Shown one piece after another: positions 43,023-51,187 of a stretch of DNA of 64,000 nt (position 1 is its first letter; each line of letters begins with the position of its first letter). The stretch is from Gp6-AA40 sp035571515 (GTDB lineage: Bacteria > Acidobacteriota > Vicinamibacteria > Vicinamibacterales > UBA2999), in contig DATNCQ010000095.1 in assembly GCA_035571515.1 (NCBI GenBank), positions 1 to 64,000 on the forward strand. Direction: 5' to 3'. Made by a program: the position numbers and the translations under genes. The notes beneath the pieces are model-generated. The model searched no databases and was not told where the DNA came from. It saw nothing but the letters and a program-made list of their open reading frames with translations.

Positions 43023-44291
43023 ATGCCGAACAAGGTCACACGGCGGGAGTTCATTCGTGACGGCGTCGCGGCGTTCACGCTCAGCTTCGCCGCGCCGGCG
43101 TTCCTCGTCGACATCGCGCGTGCCCAGGGCGCCGTCTCGCGCAACCTCGTGGTCATCTACCTCGCGGGCGGCAACGACGCGCTGAGCACGCTCATCCCCT
43201 ACACCGACCCGTTCTATTACAGCCGCCGTCCCGCGATTGGCGTGCCCGCGGCGCAGGCGCTGCAGATCGGGACCGATGCCTCGGGAAAGGCGCTCGGCCT
43301 TCATCCCCGCCTGACGGGCCTGCAGACGATCTTCAACCAGGGGCGCCTCGCGATCATCCAGCGCGCGGGCTACCAGAACTCCAGCCGCTCGCACTTCCAG
43401 GGGACCGACATCTGGGGCACGGCGGATCCGCACAACTCGTCCGGCACCGGCTGGCTCGGCCGCTATCTCGACGCGCTGCCGTCGCCCGTCGATCCGCTGG
43501 CGGCGTGGAACACCTCGGGCGCCACGTATCGCGCGCTCACCGGCACCACCATCGCGGTTCCGTCGATTACCGACCCGCGCAACTACAGCTTCGCCAGCCC
43601 CAATGCCGGAGCGGAAGCGATCAACGAGCGCAACTCCGCCATCCGCATCGCGTCCATGGCCGGCAACGATCGGCCGCACCTCGCGTTCGTCAACACGAGC
43701 GCGATGGAAGCGTTCAGGACGCTCGATCGCGTCGGCTCGGTCGTCAACTACGCGCCGTCGGTGACCTATCCGAACAACGGCTTCGGGCAGGCGCTGCGCA
43801 CGGTGGCGGGGTCGATCGCCAGGGGGATCGGCACGCGCGTCTACTGGGTGCAGACCGGCGGGTTCGATACGCACTCGGGACAGGGGAACGCCGGGGGCGG
43901 CGCCTACGCCACGTTGATGTCTACGGTCGGCGATGGCCTGCTGGCGTTCCACAACGACCTGCAGAACCAGGGACTGCTCGGCAACACGCTGATGATTCAG
44001 TTCTCCGAGTTCGGCCGCCGCATTTCCGAGAACGGCAGCCAGGGCACCGACCATGGCGCCGGCGGCATGATGATGGTGCTTGGCGGAGCGGTCCGCGGCG
44101 GCATCTACGGCACCGTGGCGGATCTCAATCCGCGTCCCGACAATCCGACGCTCGAGAACGCGGGCGCCGACGTCACCTACGAGACCGACTTCCGCTCGGT
44201 CTACGCCAGGGTTCTCGACGGCTGGATGGGCGCCGACTCCACGCGGATCCTCGGCGGCGACTTCCGCGCCAACGCTCCCGCGTTCCTTTAG
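43023..44291 (+). CDS. DUF1501 protein with Tat signal
   Basis: A 422-aa DUF1501 protein, a distant sulfatase/alkaline-phosphatase-like fold. The twin-arginine signal is TRREFIRDGVAAFTLSF at about 6-22, with cleavage near residue 38 (ARAQGAV). Core motifs are LVVIYLAGGNDALSTLIPY, WVQTGGFDTHSGQG and FSEFGRRISENGSQGTDHGAG, the last holding the metal-ligand-type Asp and His. It would be exported folded through Tat. Its gene is the second of a two-gene operon with DUF1800; a hairpin terminator overlaps its stop codon. Confidence 0.93.
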   Translation: MPNKVTRREFIRDGVAAFTLSFAAPAFLVDIARAQGAVSRNLVVIYLAGGNDALSTLIPYTDPFYYSRRPAIGVPAAQALQIGTDASGKALGLHPRLTGLQTIFNQGRLAIIQRAGYQNSSRSHFQGTDIWGTADPHNSSGTGWLGRYLDALPSPVDPLAAWNTSGATYRALTGTTIAVPSITDPRNYSFASPNAGAEAINERNSAIRIASMAGNDRPHLAFVNTSAMEAFRTLDRVGSVVNYAPSVTYPNNGFGQALRTVAGSIARGIGTRVYWVQTGGFDTHSGQGNAGGGAYATLMSTVGDGLLAFHNDLQNQGLLGNTLMIQFSEFGRRISENGSQGTDHGAGGMMMVLGGAVRGGIYGTVADLNPRPDNPTLENAGADVTYETDFRSVYARVLDGWMGADSTRILGGDFRANAPAFL

Positions 44292-44312
44292 GCGCGTCCT
44301 TTCGGACGCGCC
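44291..44312 (+). terminator. Hairpin terminator after the DUF1501 gene
   Basis: Perfect 9-bp stem GGCGCGTCC / GGACGCGCC with a TTTC loop, beginning at the last base of the stop codon. There is no T-run after it. Confidence 0.55.
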
Positions 44313-44329
44313 GCCGTATCATCTCTCTC

Positions 44330-45016
44330 ATGCGAAAACTCTGGACGGCTGCCGCGGCGGCCGTCTGTCTCGTCACCTTCCTTCATGCGCAGCCGCGGGC
44401 GCAGAAGGACGACAACGAGGCGAAGCGCGTGCGCGACGCCTCGACCATCTTCGGCGAGATCATGGCGGCCGAGGACAACGCGATCCCGACGGCCATTCTC
44501 AACAAGGCGAACGGCGTCGCGATCTTTCCCACCACGGTCAAGGCGGGGTTCATCGTCGGCGGCATGCGCGGCCGCGGCGTGCTCAGCGGCCGCGGCGCGG
44601 GCGGATGGTCGTCGCCGGCGTTCCTCACGCTGACCGGTGGGAGCTTCGGGCTCCAGATTGGCGGGCAGGCCGCCGACATCATCCTCGTGATCAGCGGCGA
44701 CCGCGGCCTCGAGAACCTCGTCAGCAACCAGTTCAAGATCGGCGCTGACGCGGCGATTGCGGCCGGCCCCGTCGGCCGCGACGCGCAGGCGGCAACCGAC
44801 ATCCAGCTGCGCGCGCAAATCCTGAGCTACTCGCGCGCGCGTGGCCTGTTTGCGGGCGTGACGATCAACGGCAGCACCATCCGCCAGGACACCGACGCCA
44901 ACGCCCGCTTCTACGGCGAACGGCTGACGACCAGGCAGATCGTCTTCGACGGCCGGGCGGGCTCGCCCGACCCGGTCGGCCTCTGGCGCGACGCGCTGCT
45001 GCGTTACGCGAAATAA
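44330..45016 (+). CDS. SYLF-domain (YSC84-like) exported protein
   Basis: A 228-aa protein with a signal peptide (cleavage near residue 20, TFLHAQP). The SYLF lipid-binding domain follows: AILNKANGVAIFPTTVKAGFIVGG cut by one turn, GVLSGRGAGGWSSPAFLTLTGG, FGLQIGGQAADIILVI and SYSRARGLFAGVTINGSTI. Eukaryotic SYLF domains bind phosphoinositides; the role of bacterial exported members is unclear. Length is normal for the bacterial group (about 200-240). It stands between the DUF1501 terminator and the ECF sigma gene and looks monocistronic. Confidence 0.88.
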   Translation: MRKLWTAAAAAVCLVTFLHAQPRAQKDDNEAKRVRDASTIFGEIMAAEDNAIPTAILNKANGVAIFPTTVKAGFIVGGMRGRGVLSGRGAGGWSSPAFLTLTGGSFGLQIGGQAADIILVISGDRGLENLVSNQFKIGADAAIAAGPVGRDAQAATDIQLRAQILSYSRARGLFAGVTINGSTIRQDTDANARFYGERLTTRQIVFDGRAGSPDPVGLWRDALLRYAK

Positions 45017-45064
45017 CGTGCATCCATCCAATCTCTGCGGACGCTCGTAGAATTCAACGGGCAC

Positions 45065-45667
45065 ATGTGGCTTCTGGCGGCGCTCGCGCCGATGCACCCC
45101 GCGGCCGAATCGCAGGGCGAGGACGTGGAGTCGCTGCGCCGCATCGTGTCGGGCGATCAGGGGGCGGCCGCGGTCCTCTACGACCGCCATGCACGCCCGC
45201 TCTACTCGCTCATCCTGCGGATTCTCGGCGATGAGGGCGAGGCCGAGGACGTGCTCCAGGAAGTGTTCGTCCAGGCGTTCCGGCAGGCCGGACGCTACGA
45301 CGCCTCGCGCGGCGCGGTGGCCGCGTGGCTGCTCATGATGGCGCGCTCCCGGGCGATCGACCGGCTTCGTGCCCGGCGCTCGCGTGTCGAGGGGCGCACC
45401 GGCGAGGTGCAGGTGTTGAACGACCTTCCCGACGCGCAGCCCGACGTAGCGTCCGCGCTGCTGGACGAGGAACAGGCGCGCCTGGTGCGCGAGGCGCTCG
45501 CGGAGCTGCCGCTCCTGCAGCGGTTGGCCATCGAGCTGGCGTACTACGAGGGGCTCAGTCACACGGAAATCGCCACGCGGCTCGAGCAGCCGCTCGGCAC
45601 CGTCAAGACGCGCATCCGTCTCGGCCTGCTGAAGCTGCGCGACGTGCTGGCGGAGGGGCAGGCATGA
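45065..45667 (+). CDS. ECF sigma factor
   Basis: A 200-aa sigma70-family factor of the SigK/RpoE-like ECF type. Region 2 covers about 30-100 (YDRHARPLYSLILRILGDEG, AEDVLQEVFVQAFRQAGRYD) and region 4 covers about 140-195 (LPLLQRLAIELAYYEGLSH, TEIATRLEQPLGTVKTRI). The residues before about 20 are an extension or wrong start, since no clear ribosome-binding site marks ATG 45065. The next gene, its anti-sigma factor, overlaps by four bases (ATGA), which fixes the pair as a regulatory unit. It would direct RNA polymerase to an envelope or oxidative stress regulon. Confidence 0.92.
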   Translation: MWLLAALAPMHPAAESQGEDVESLRRIVSGDQGAAAVLYDRHARPLYSLILRILGDEGEAEDVLQEVFVQAFRQAGRYDASRGAVAAWLLMMARSRAIDRLRARRSRVEGRTGEVQVLNDLPDAQPDVASALLDEEQARLVREALAELPLLQRLAIELAYYEGLSHTEIATRLEQPLGTVKTRIRLGLLKLRDVLAEGQA

Positions 45668-46431
45668 GCATGCACGAAGAGCTGAAGGCGAACGCCGCCG
45701 GCTACGTGCTCGGCAGCCTCGACGCCAACGACCGGCAGGAGTTCGAAGCCCACCTCGCGGGATGCGCGGAGTGCGCGGCGGAAGTCGCCTCGCTCCGTCC
45801 GGTCGTCAGCGTGCTGGCGACGACGGTCCCGCAGGTGACGCCGCGCGCGGAGGTTCGCGATCGCATTCTCGGCGTAGCCGCGGGGCTGAAACCGTCCAGT
45901 GCGGGCGCGGGTCCTCCGGCCCCTCGCCGCCTCTACGCACTTCACGATCGGAAAGCGCCGCCCGCGCTGGTCTGGCTTCCACTCGCGGCGGCGATCGTGA
46001 TTGCCGTCGGCGCGGGAATCTACGCGCTGCGGCTGCAGCGGCAGGTGGGAGCGCTGCAGGCGCGCTTCGACCAGGCGCAGTCCACGACCGCGGTCCTGGC
46101 GGCGCCCGACCTCGCGCGCATCGATCTGCAGGGACAGGCCGTGGCGCCTGACGCGCGCGCGCGCGCGTTATGGAGCCGCTCGCGCGGTCTCGTCTTCACC
46201 GCGGCCAACCTGCCCCCGGCGCCGGCGGGGAAGACCTACCAGGTGTGGGTCGTCACCGCGCAGATGCCGATCAGCGCCGGCCTGCTGACGACCGATCCCG
46301 CTGGCGGCGGCACGCAGTACTACATGACACCGCCCGATATCGCCCCGCCCGTTGCCGTCGCCGTGACGCTCGAACCGTCCGGCGGTGTCCCGTCACCGAT
46401 GGGCGAACGGTACCTGGTCGGCATGCCGTAG
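45664..46431 (+). CDS. Anti-sigma factor, RskA type
   Basis: A 255-aa membrane anti-sigma factor for the ECF sigma encoded just upstream. The cytoplasmic N-terminal domain (1-70) has the zinc-binding-like HLAGCAECAAEVASL. A single membrane helix is at about 100-122 (VWLPLAAAIVIAVGAGIYAL). The extracytoplasmic RskA domain follows (about 165-250: GLVFTAANLPPAPAGKTYQVW, MPISAGLLTTDPAG, AVAVTLEPSGGVPSPMG). It would hold the sigma factor inactive until a signal triggers its cleavage. ATG 45664 overlaps the sigma stop codon. Confidence 0.93.
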   Translation: MSMHEELKANAAGYVLGSLDANDRQEFEAHLAGCAECAAEVASLRPVVSVLATTVPQVTPRAEVRDRILGVAAGLKPSSAGAGPPAPRRLYALHDRKAPPALVWLPLAAAIVIAVGAGIYALRLQRQVGALQARFDQAQSTTAVLAAPDLARIDLQGQAVAPDARARALWSRSRGLVFTAANLPPAPAGKTYQVWVVTAQMPISAGLLTTDPAGGGTQYYMTPPDIAPPVAVAVTLEPSGGVPSPMGERYLVGMP

Positions 46432-46473
46432 TCAGCAGGCAGCAGGCAGCAGAGGCAGCAGGCAGTCGGCAGG
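46432..46473. repeat. GCAGGCA low-complexity array
   Basis: Degenerate GCAGGCA/GCAGAG repeats fill the gap between the anti-sigma stop and the convergent epimerase stop (46477). An unpaired member of the dispersed repeat arms. Confidence 0.6.
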
Positions 46474-46476
46474 CCG

Positions 46477-47346
46477 CTATTGATAGATCTGTCGCAACGC
46501 CGATTGCAGGTCGGGATACCGGAACTCGAAGCCGTTACGCTCCGCTTTAGTCGGCAGGACGCGCTGACCGGAGAGAATCAGCGCGTCCGCCATCTCGCCG
46601 AACGCCAGTCGCAGCGCGAACCCGGGAGCGGCGGCGAGCGCCGGCCGATGGAGCGCGCGGCCGAGTGCCGCTGCGAATTCGCGGTTGGTGACTGGACTCG
46701 GAGCGGTGAGGTTGACCGGCCCTTTGATCTCCGGGTTGTCGATCGCCCACCGGACCATGCGGGCCCAGTCGTCGCGGTGGATCCACGACCAGTACTGATC
46801 GCCCGAGCCGGCGCGGCCTCCCGCAAACAGCCGGAACGGCAGCGCGAGCTTCGGCAACGCGCCGCCGTTCTTGTCGAGCGGAAGGCCGGTGCGCAACAGG
46901 ACGACGCGTGTCATCCATGCGGCGGCCATGGCGGCCTTCTCCCATTCGATGCAGACGGATGCGAGGTAATCCGACCCGGGCGGGGATTCCTCCGTCAGCG
47001 CCTCGTTGGCGTGCGCTCCGTAGAAGCCGACCGCCGAGCCGTTGAGGAAGACCGCGGGCCGACGGGCGACGCTCGACATCCCCTTGACGAGCGCTTCAGT
47101 GTTCTTGACGCGGCTTTCGAGGATGGACGCCTTGCGCGCCGCGTTCCAGCGGCCGGCATCGAGCGGCTCGCCGGCGAGATTGACGACCGCATCCGCGCCG
47201 TCGAACACCGACGCATCGGTCCACGGCACCTCGTCGTGCGCGTTCGGATGCCGTGTCATCACGAGGACGTGATGGCCATCGAGGCGCAGCGACGCCGCGA
47301 GCGCGGATCCGAGGAAGCCCGTCCCGCCGGCGACGACGACCTTCAT
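46477..47346 (-). CDS. TIGR01777-type NAD(P)-dependent epimerase (SDR family)
   Basis: A 289-aa short-chain-dehydrogenase-like protein. The nucleotide-binding motif GGTGFLGSALAASL is at 7-20. VVNLAGEPLDAGRWNAARK, LNGSAVGFYGAH and WSWIHRDDWARMVRWAIDN are hallmarks of the TIGR01777/YfcH group. The C-terminus holds the DUF1731 region (RALHRPALAAAPGFALRL, then GQRVLPTKAERNGFEFRYP). The exact substrate is unknown for the whole family. ATG 47346 overlaps the stop of the upstream MFS gene (ATGA), so both are expressed together. Confidence 0.9.
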   Translation of the reverse strand: MKVVVAGGTGFLGSALAASLRLDGHHVLVMTRHPNAHDEVPWTDASVFDGADAVVNLAGEPLDAGRWNAARKASILESRVKNTEALVKGMSSVARRPAVFLNGSAVGFYGAHANEALTEESPPGSDYLASVCIEWEKAAMAAAWMTRVVLLRTGLPLDKNGGALPKLALPFRLFAGGRAGSGDQYWSWIHRDDWARMVRWAIDNPEIKGPVNLTAPSPVTNREFAAALGRALHRPALAAAPGFALRLAFGEMADALILSGQRVLPTKAERNGFEFRYPDLQSALRQIYQ

Positions 47347-48647
47347 GCGGCGGACGCCTCGCGCGCCTGCGCTTCGCCGGCGGCCACGTCGACCCGCGTC
47401 AGGACGAGGCCGCCGCAGATGAAGAACAGGATGACCGACAGGACGGCGGCGCGGCTCGACCCGAAGATGCTGACCGAGACCGCAAACAGCGCCGGGCCCG
47501 CGATGCCGGCGAACTTCTCGAACACGGAGAAGAAGCCGAAATACTCCGACGACTTGTGCTTCGGGATCATGCGCGCGAAGAGCGAGCGGCTGAGCGCCTG
47601 GCTGCCGCCCTGCACGGTGCCGACGAGAAACGCCAGCGCGAAGAACTGCCACGCGCTCGTCATGAAATACGCCAGGATGCTGATCGCCGTGTAGACCGCC
47701 AGCGCGAGAAAGATACCCGTTTTCGCGCCGATGCGCCCCGCCAGCGCGCCGAAGAGGAACGAGAACGGGATGCCGACGAACTGCACGAGGACGAAGGCCT
47801 CGATCTGCGCGTTCTGATCGATGCCGATTTCCGCGCCGTAGATGGCCGCCATGCGGATGATCGTCTGGATGCCGTCGTTGTAGAGGAGAAAGGCGACGAG
47901 CATCAGGAACGCCTGGCGGTAGCCGCGCAGCTCGTGAAAGGTCTCCCACACACGCACGAATGCCGCGCCGACCGCGTTCTCGTGCGACGTCTCGTCCGCT
48001 TCGAGCACGCGCACCGGCTCGGGGACGCGCCGGAACAGCGGCAGCGAGAAGACGAGCCACCAGACGCCGACGCTGACGAGCGACAGCTTGATCCCGGTCA
48101 CGGTGTCGGGGATGCCGAAGGTCGCCGGCGTGAGAATCCACAGCAGGTTGATGACCAGCAGGATGCCGCCGCCGAGATACCCGACCGCGTAGCCGGCGGT
48201 CGAGACGCGATCCATCTCCTCGGGCGCCGCGATGTGCGGCAGCAGCGAGTCGTAGAAGACGAAGCTCGAGGCGACGGCGATGTTCGCGATCATGAACAGC
48301 AGCGCCGCGTACGCCCACTCGCCGCGCCCGATCGTCCCCATCGTCAGCGTCGTGACGACGCCGATGCCGACGAAGAGCGCGAGCATCTTCTTCTTCATGG
48401 CGCGGTAGTCCGCGATGGCGCCGAGGATGGGGCCGAGCACCGCCGTGACGGTGACCGCGATCGTCGTCGCCCACGCAAAGCGCGCCGTGGCGACGGCGGC
48501 AGGCAGGCCCGCCGCGGCGTAGGCGCTGAAGAACGGCGGAAAGACGGCGGTGATGACGGTCGATTGAAACGCGGAGTTCGCCCAGTCGTACATCGCCCAC
48601 GCGCGCAGTTCGGGACGATTCAGGCCGAGTCGATCGAGCAGGCTCAA
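47343..48647 (-). CDS. MFS transporter, UMF1/Atg22-like family
   Basis: A 434-aa transporter with 11-12 predicted membrane helices. The N-terminus LRAWAMYDWANSAFQSTVI is the signature of the UMF1 (vacuole effluxer Atg22-like) group, whose eukaryotic members export amino acids from vacuoles; the bacterial substrate is unknown. The start appears to be TTG 48647. The low-complexity GGGCTCA repeat arm of the four-helix cassette begins six bases upstream of it and places an in-frame TAA two codons before, so the original start and promoter may have been displaced. The downstream epimerase overlaps by four bases. Confidence 0.87.
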   Translation of the reverse strand: MSLLDRLGLNRPELRAWAMYDWANSAFQSTVITAVFPPFFSAYAAAGLPAAVATARFAWATTIAVTVTAVLGPILGAIADYRAMKKKMLALFVGIGVVTTLTMGTIGRGEWAYAALLFMIANIAVASSFVFYDSLLPHIAAPEEMDRVSTAGYAVGYLGGGILLVINLLWILTPATFGIPDTVTGIKLSLVSVGVWWLVFSLPLFRRVPEPVRVLEADETSHENAVGAAFVRVWETFHELRGYRQAFLMLVAFLLYNDGIQTIIRMAAIYGAEIGIDQNAQIEAFVLVQFVGIPFSFLFGALAGRIGAKTGIFLALAVYTAISILAYFMTSAWQFFALAFLVGTVQGGSQALSRSLFARMIPKHKSSEYFGFFSVFEKFAGIAGPALFAVSVSIFGSSRAAVLSVILFFICGGLVLTRVDVAAGEAQAREASAA

Positions 48648-48653
48648 GGCTTA

Positions 48654-48674
48654 GGGCTCAGGGCTCACGGCTCA
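48654..48674. repeat. Left 21-bp inverted repeat of the four-helix cassette
   Basis: Exact reverse complement, all 21 bases, of 49153-49173. The core unit is GGGCTCA in tandem with GGGCTCACGGCTCA. It marks the left boundary of a 520-base unit. Confidence 0.9.
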
Positions 48675-48729
48675 AGGAGGTTCGAGGTGGGATGGGGGCG
48701 GGCACGCCGTTTGCCGAACGGTCGACATC

Positions 48730-49107
48730 ATGAGCCGAGATCATCGCAAGCTTCGGGTGTTCACGATGGCCGACGATTTGGCCGTGCGAGTCTACCACCT
48801 GACTGAATCGCTGCCGCGCGAGGAGCGTTTTGGCCTGATCGCTCAACTGCGACGTGCGGCCGTGTCAGTCGCTGCAAACATCGTCGAAGGCTGCGCGCGC
48901 GCAACCACGCGCGATGACGGCCACTTTCTGAATATCGCCTTCGGTTCTGCCGCGGAAGTCCGCTACCTGCTGCAGCTCTCATTTCGGTTGCGCATGCTGT
49001 CGAAGCAGGAATTCGAAAGGGCCGATGTCGCCTCCGATCAATTACTCCGCGCCTTACAGAAGCTGATTCAAGCCGTTTCACAGATGCCTCAAAGCCGGGA
49101 ACCTTGA
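48730..49107 (+). CDS. Four-helix-bundle protein (23S rRNA intervening-sequence family)
   Basis: A 125-aa all-helical protein of the four-helix-bundle family first found inside intervening sequences of spirochaete 23S rRNA. Typical features are AVRVYHLTESLPREERFGL, the hallmark LRRAAVSVAANIVEGCARAT near 53-72 and RYLLQLSFRLRM. Its molecular role is unknown; homologues occur as scattered single genes in many genomes. Here it is the only gene within a unit bounded by perfect 21-bp inverted repeats, an arrangement that suggests mobility without its own transposase. ATG 48730 has no clear ribosome-binding site. Confidence 0.88.
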   Translation: MSRDHRKLRVFTMADDLAVRVYHLTESLPREERFGLIAQLRRAAVSVAANIVEGCARATTRDDGHFLNIAFGSAAEVRYLLQLSFRLRMLSKQEFERADVASDQLLRALQKLIQAVSQMPQSREP

Positions 49108-49152
49108 ACCCCTCACCCGGGAACCAACTACCCTTGGGCCGTCCTTAAGCCG

Positions 49153-49173
49153 TGAGCCGTGAGCCCTGAGCCC
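49153..49173. repeat. Right 21-bp inverted repeat of the four-helix cassette
   Basis: Perfect inverse of 48654-48674. It ends 13 bases before the stop codon of the minus-strand AAA ATPase gene. Confidence 0.9.
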
Positions 49174-49185
49174 AGCCTGCGGCTC

Positions 49186-50331
49186 TCAGAACGTCCGCCG
49201 CGCCACCCATTCGCGGAGCAGCGAATCGACGACCAGGTAGCGCGTGCCTTCCTTCAGCAGCACGTCCTGATCGGCCAGCGCGGCGAGCGACTTCTGGATG
49301 CTCGACGCTCCGCCCAGCCGATGGCGCGCCCGCGCCTCGGCGGAATGAATCTCCCGTCCGCCCTGCAGGACGACGGCGCGCAACGTGGCTCGCTGGTGCA
49401 GCGTCAGCCGCTGCCAGAGCGCCTCGAAGAGCGTCTCCTGCTCGGAGAGCAGCCGCGCCAGCGTCGCGTGCAGGTCTTCGAGCGTCACCTTCCTGCCGCC
49501 TCTCGCGCGCACGTCGTCCCACGCTTCGTGCGCGAGACGCTGCACGTCGTACGGCAGGTTGCTCGCCAGGTCGAGGATGGCGTCGGGGACGCCGGCCTCG
49601 GGCTTGACGCCGGTCTTCGTGAACCGCCGAGCGATGAAGTCGCCGAAGATCGTCGGCGAGATCTTCTGCAGGCGCATGACCGGCCCGGCCTTGTAGAAGG
49701 GGCGGCGCGGGCCGATCATCTTCTCCATCAGGCTCGGTTCGGAGCCGGCGAAGACGTAGCCCACCTGCCGCTGATGCTGCGCGGCCGCGCGCAGCGCGTG
49801 CTCGACGCTGCCTCCGTTGAAGCTGTCGATGGCCTGGAACTCGTCGAGCGCGATGACGACGGTCCGCTTCCGATCGGCGGCGAGCTTTCCGGGCAGCGCG
49901 AACACTTCGTTGGCGAGGCGGTTGAGGTCGCGCGCGGTGGTCACCTGCGGGAACGCCACCGAGAAGCGGCCGAGGCCGCTGTCCTTGGGCTCGTAGCGGA
50001 TCTCGGGGCGCGTCGACGCAATCGCCTCCGTCAGCCACGTGCGCGCGCGATCCCATTTCGATTCCACTGCCGCGACGGCGCGCGCGTAGCCCTCGAGGAA
50101 CGCGATGTAGGAGCTGTAGCTGCTGACGGTGAGCTCGATCGCCAGCGCGCCGCGCCGGCGCAGCGCCTCGAGCGCCTGGCGGATGAGCGAGGACTTGCCG
50201 TAGCGCCGCGGCGAGATGAGGAAGACCTTCTGGCCGCTGCCGAGGTCGGCCACCAGGCGGTCGAGCTCGGCTTCGCGATCCACGAACGCCTCGCCGGGAA
50301 CGACCTCGCCGTAGACGAAGGGATTGTCCAT
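49186..50331 (-). CDS. AAA ATPase, archaeal ATPase_2 type
   Basis: A 381-aa P-loop ATPase. The N-terminus NPFVYGEVVPGEAFVDREAEL is typical of stand-alone ATPase_2 (PF01637) proteins. Walker A is PRRYGKSS at 41-48, Walker B is VVIALDEFQ with D163-E164, and a sensor-like FAGSEPSLMEKMI follows near 195. The C-terminal 100 residues are winged-helix-like (LWQRLTLHQRATLRAVVLQGG). Such STAND-like ATPases occur mostly in archaea and sporadically in bacteria, often as accessory genes of unknown role. Three tandem palindromes lie just upstream (50358-50421) between it and hisA and may be its operators. Confidence 0.85.
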   Translation of the reverse strand: MDNPFVYGEVVPGEAFVDREAELDRLVADLGSGQKVFLISPRRYGKSSLIRQALEALRRRGALAIELTVSSYSSYIAFLEGYARAVAAVESKWDRARTWLTEAIASTRPEIRYEPKDSGLGRFSVAFPQVTTARDLNRLANEVFALPGKLAADRKRTVVIALDEFQAIDSFNGGSVEHALRAAAQHQRQVGYVFAGSEPSLMEKMIGPRRPFYKAGPVMRLQKISPTIFGDFIARRFTKTGVKPEAGVPDAILDLASNLPYDVQRLAHEAWDDVRARGGRKVTLEDLHATLARLLSEQETLFEALWQRLTLHQRATLRAVVLQGGREIHSAEARARHRLGGASSIQKSLAALADQDVLLKEGTRYLVVDSLLREWVARRTF

Positions 50332-50357
50332 TGCCGGTTACGCCTGGGCGCGCAACG

Positions 50358-50421
50358 ATTACGCCACTTGGCGTAACCCCATTACGCTACTTGGCGTAAT
50401 GATTACGCTACTTGGCGTAAC
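50358..50421. promoter_or_regulatory. Three tandem 20-bp palindromes upstream of the AAA ATPase gene
   Basis: Copies at 50358-50377, 50381-50400 and 50402-50421 share the consensus ATTACGCYACTTGGCGTAAY; arms TTACGC/GCGTAA pair in each. A partial fourth copy (GGTTACGCCTGG) lies near 50337. They are spaced 23 and 21 bases apart. Copy 3 overlaps the last codons and stop of hisA. They may be operators for the ATPase gene or a tandem-duplicated repeat seeded by the hisA end. Confidence 0.6.
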
Positions 50422-51097
50422 GGTCAAGCGGCAGCTGGCCGGTGTAGACCGCCATGCCGACCACGGCGTCCACCCCCTCGGCGTCGAGGCGGTCGATCTC
50501 GGCCCACGTCGTGATGCCGCCGGCGGCCGTCACGCGGCGCGCCGTCGCCCGCCGGACGGCGAGGATGGCGTCGATGTCGGTCCCCTGCATCAGTCCCTCG
50601 GTGTCCACGTGCGTGTAGAGGAACTCGCTGCAGAAGGGCTCGAGGGCGCGCACCGCCTCGACGGCGGTCAGCGGAAGGACGGTCCTCCAGCCGTGAATCG
50701 CGACGCGGCCGCCGCGGCTGTCCACGGCGGCGATCACGCGCTCGACGCCGGCCGCCTCAGCCAGCGCGCGCGCGAAAGACTCGTCCACGGCGCCGTCGCG
50801 AAAGAGCGCCGAGCTGGCGATGACCGCGTGCGCGCCGGCCGCGAGCACGGCGTTCGCGCGCTCGACCGATCGGATGCCGCCACCGACGCGGCAGGGCAGC
50901 CGGCCGCAGATGGCGGCGACCATCGCCGCGTTGTCGCCGTGCCCCTTGGCGGCATCGAGGTCGATCAACTGGACGCGTGGGAAGCCCGCGAAGCGCCCGA
51001 TCCAGACCTCGGGGTCGGTCGCCTCGATCGCCAGCTTCTCGCCCTGCACGAGCTGGACGATGCGCCCGCCCTGGAGGTCAATTGAGGGGATCAGCAT
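50408..51097 (-). CDS. hisA: ProFAR isomerase (HisA)
   Basis: A 229-aa (beta/alpha)8 barrel that isomerises the ProFAR aminoaldose to the ketose PRFAR in histidine synthesis. The catalytic Asp of PSIDLQGGRIVQL is near residue 7 and the second of HVDTEGLMQGTD near 164. Phosphate-binding GGGIRS and AAGGIT motifs are present. Length is slightly short of the usual 240. It is the last his gene of the operon, 89 bases after hisF; the gap contains a CAGAGAC repeat arm. Its stop codon lies in the third copy of the tandem palindromes. Confidence 0.95.
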   Translation of the reverse strand: MLIPSIDLQGGRIVQLVQGEKLAIEATDPEVWIGRFAGFPRVQLIDLDAAKGHGDNAAMVAAICGRLPCRVGGGIRSVERANAVLAAGAHAVIASSALFRDGAVDESFARALAEAAGVERVIAAVDSRGGRVAIHGWRTVLPLTAVEAVRALEPFCSEFLYTHVDTEGLMQGTDIDAILAVRRATARRVTAAGGITTWAEIDRLDAEGVDAVVGMAVYTGQLPLDRYAK

Positions 51098-51144
51098 TCG
51101 TCGCTTGGTTCACTGATGACGAGCCACCCGCCTCCGCTGAAGCT

Positions 51145-51187
51145 TCGGCGGGCAGGCAGAGACGCAGAGACACAGAGACACAGAGAT
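51145..51187. repeat. CAGAGACA repeat arm between hisF and hisA
   Basis: Degenerate GAGACACA units end right at the hisF stop codon, next to a GCTGAAGCTTCGGC hairpin (about 51127-51151). It resembles the CACGGAGACACGGAG arms at 24171 and is unpaired here. Confidence 0.55.

Noticed and set aside
41559..44054. 831-aa minus-strand frame over the DUF1800/DUF1501 genes
   Set aside because: Shadow of two confidently identified genes.
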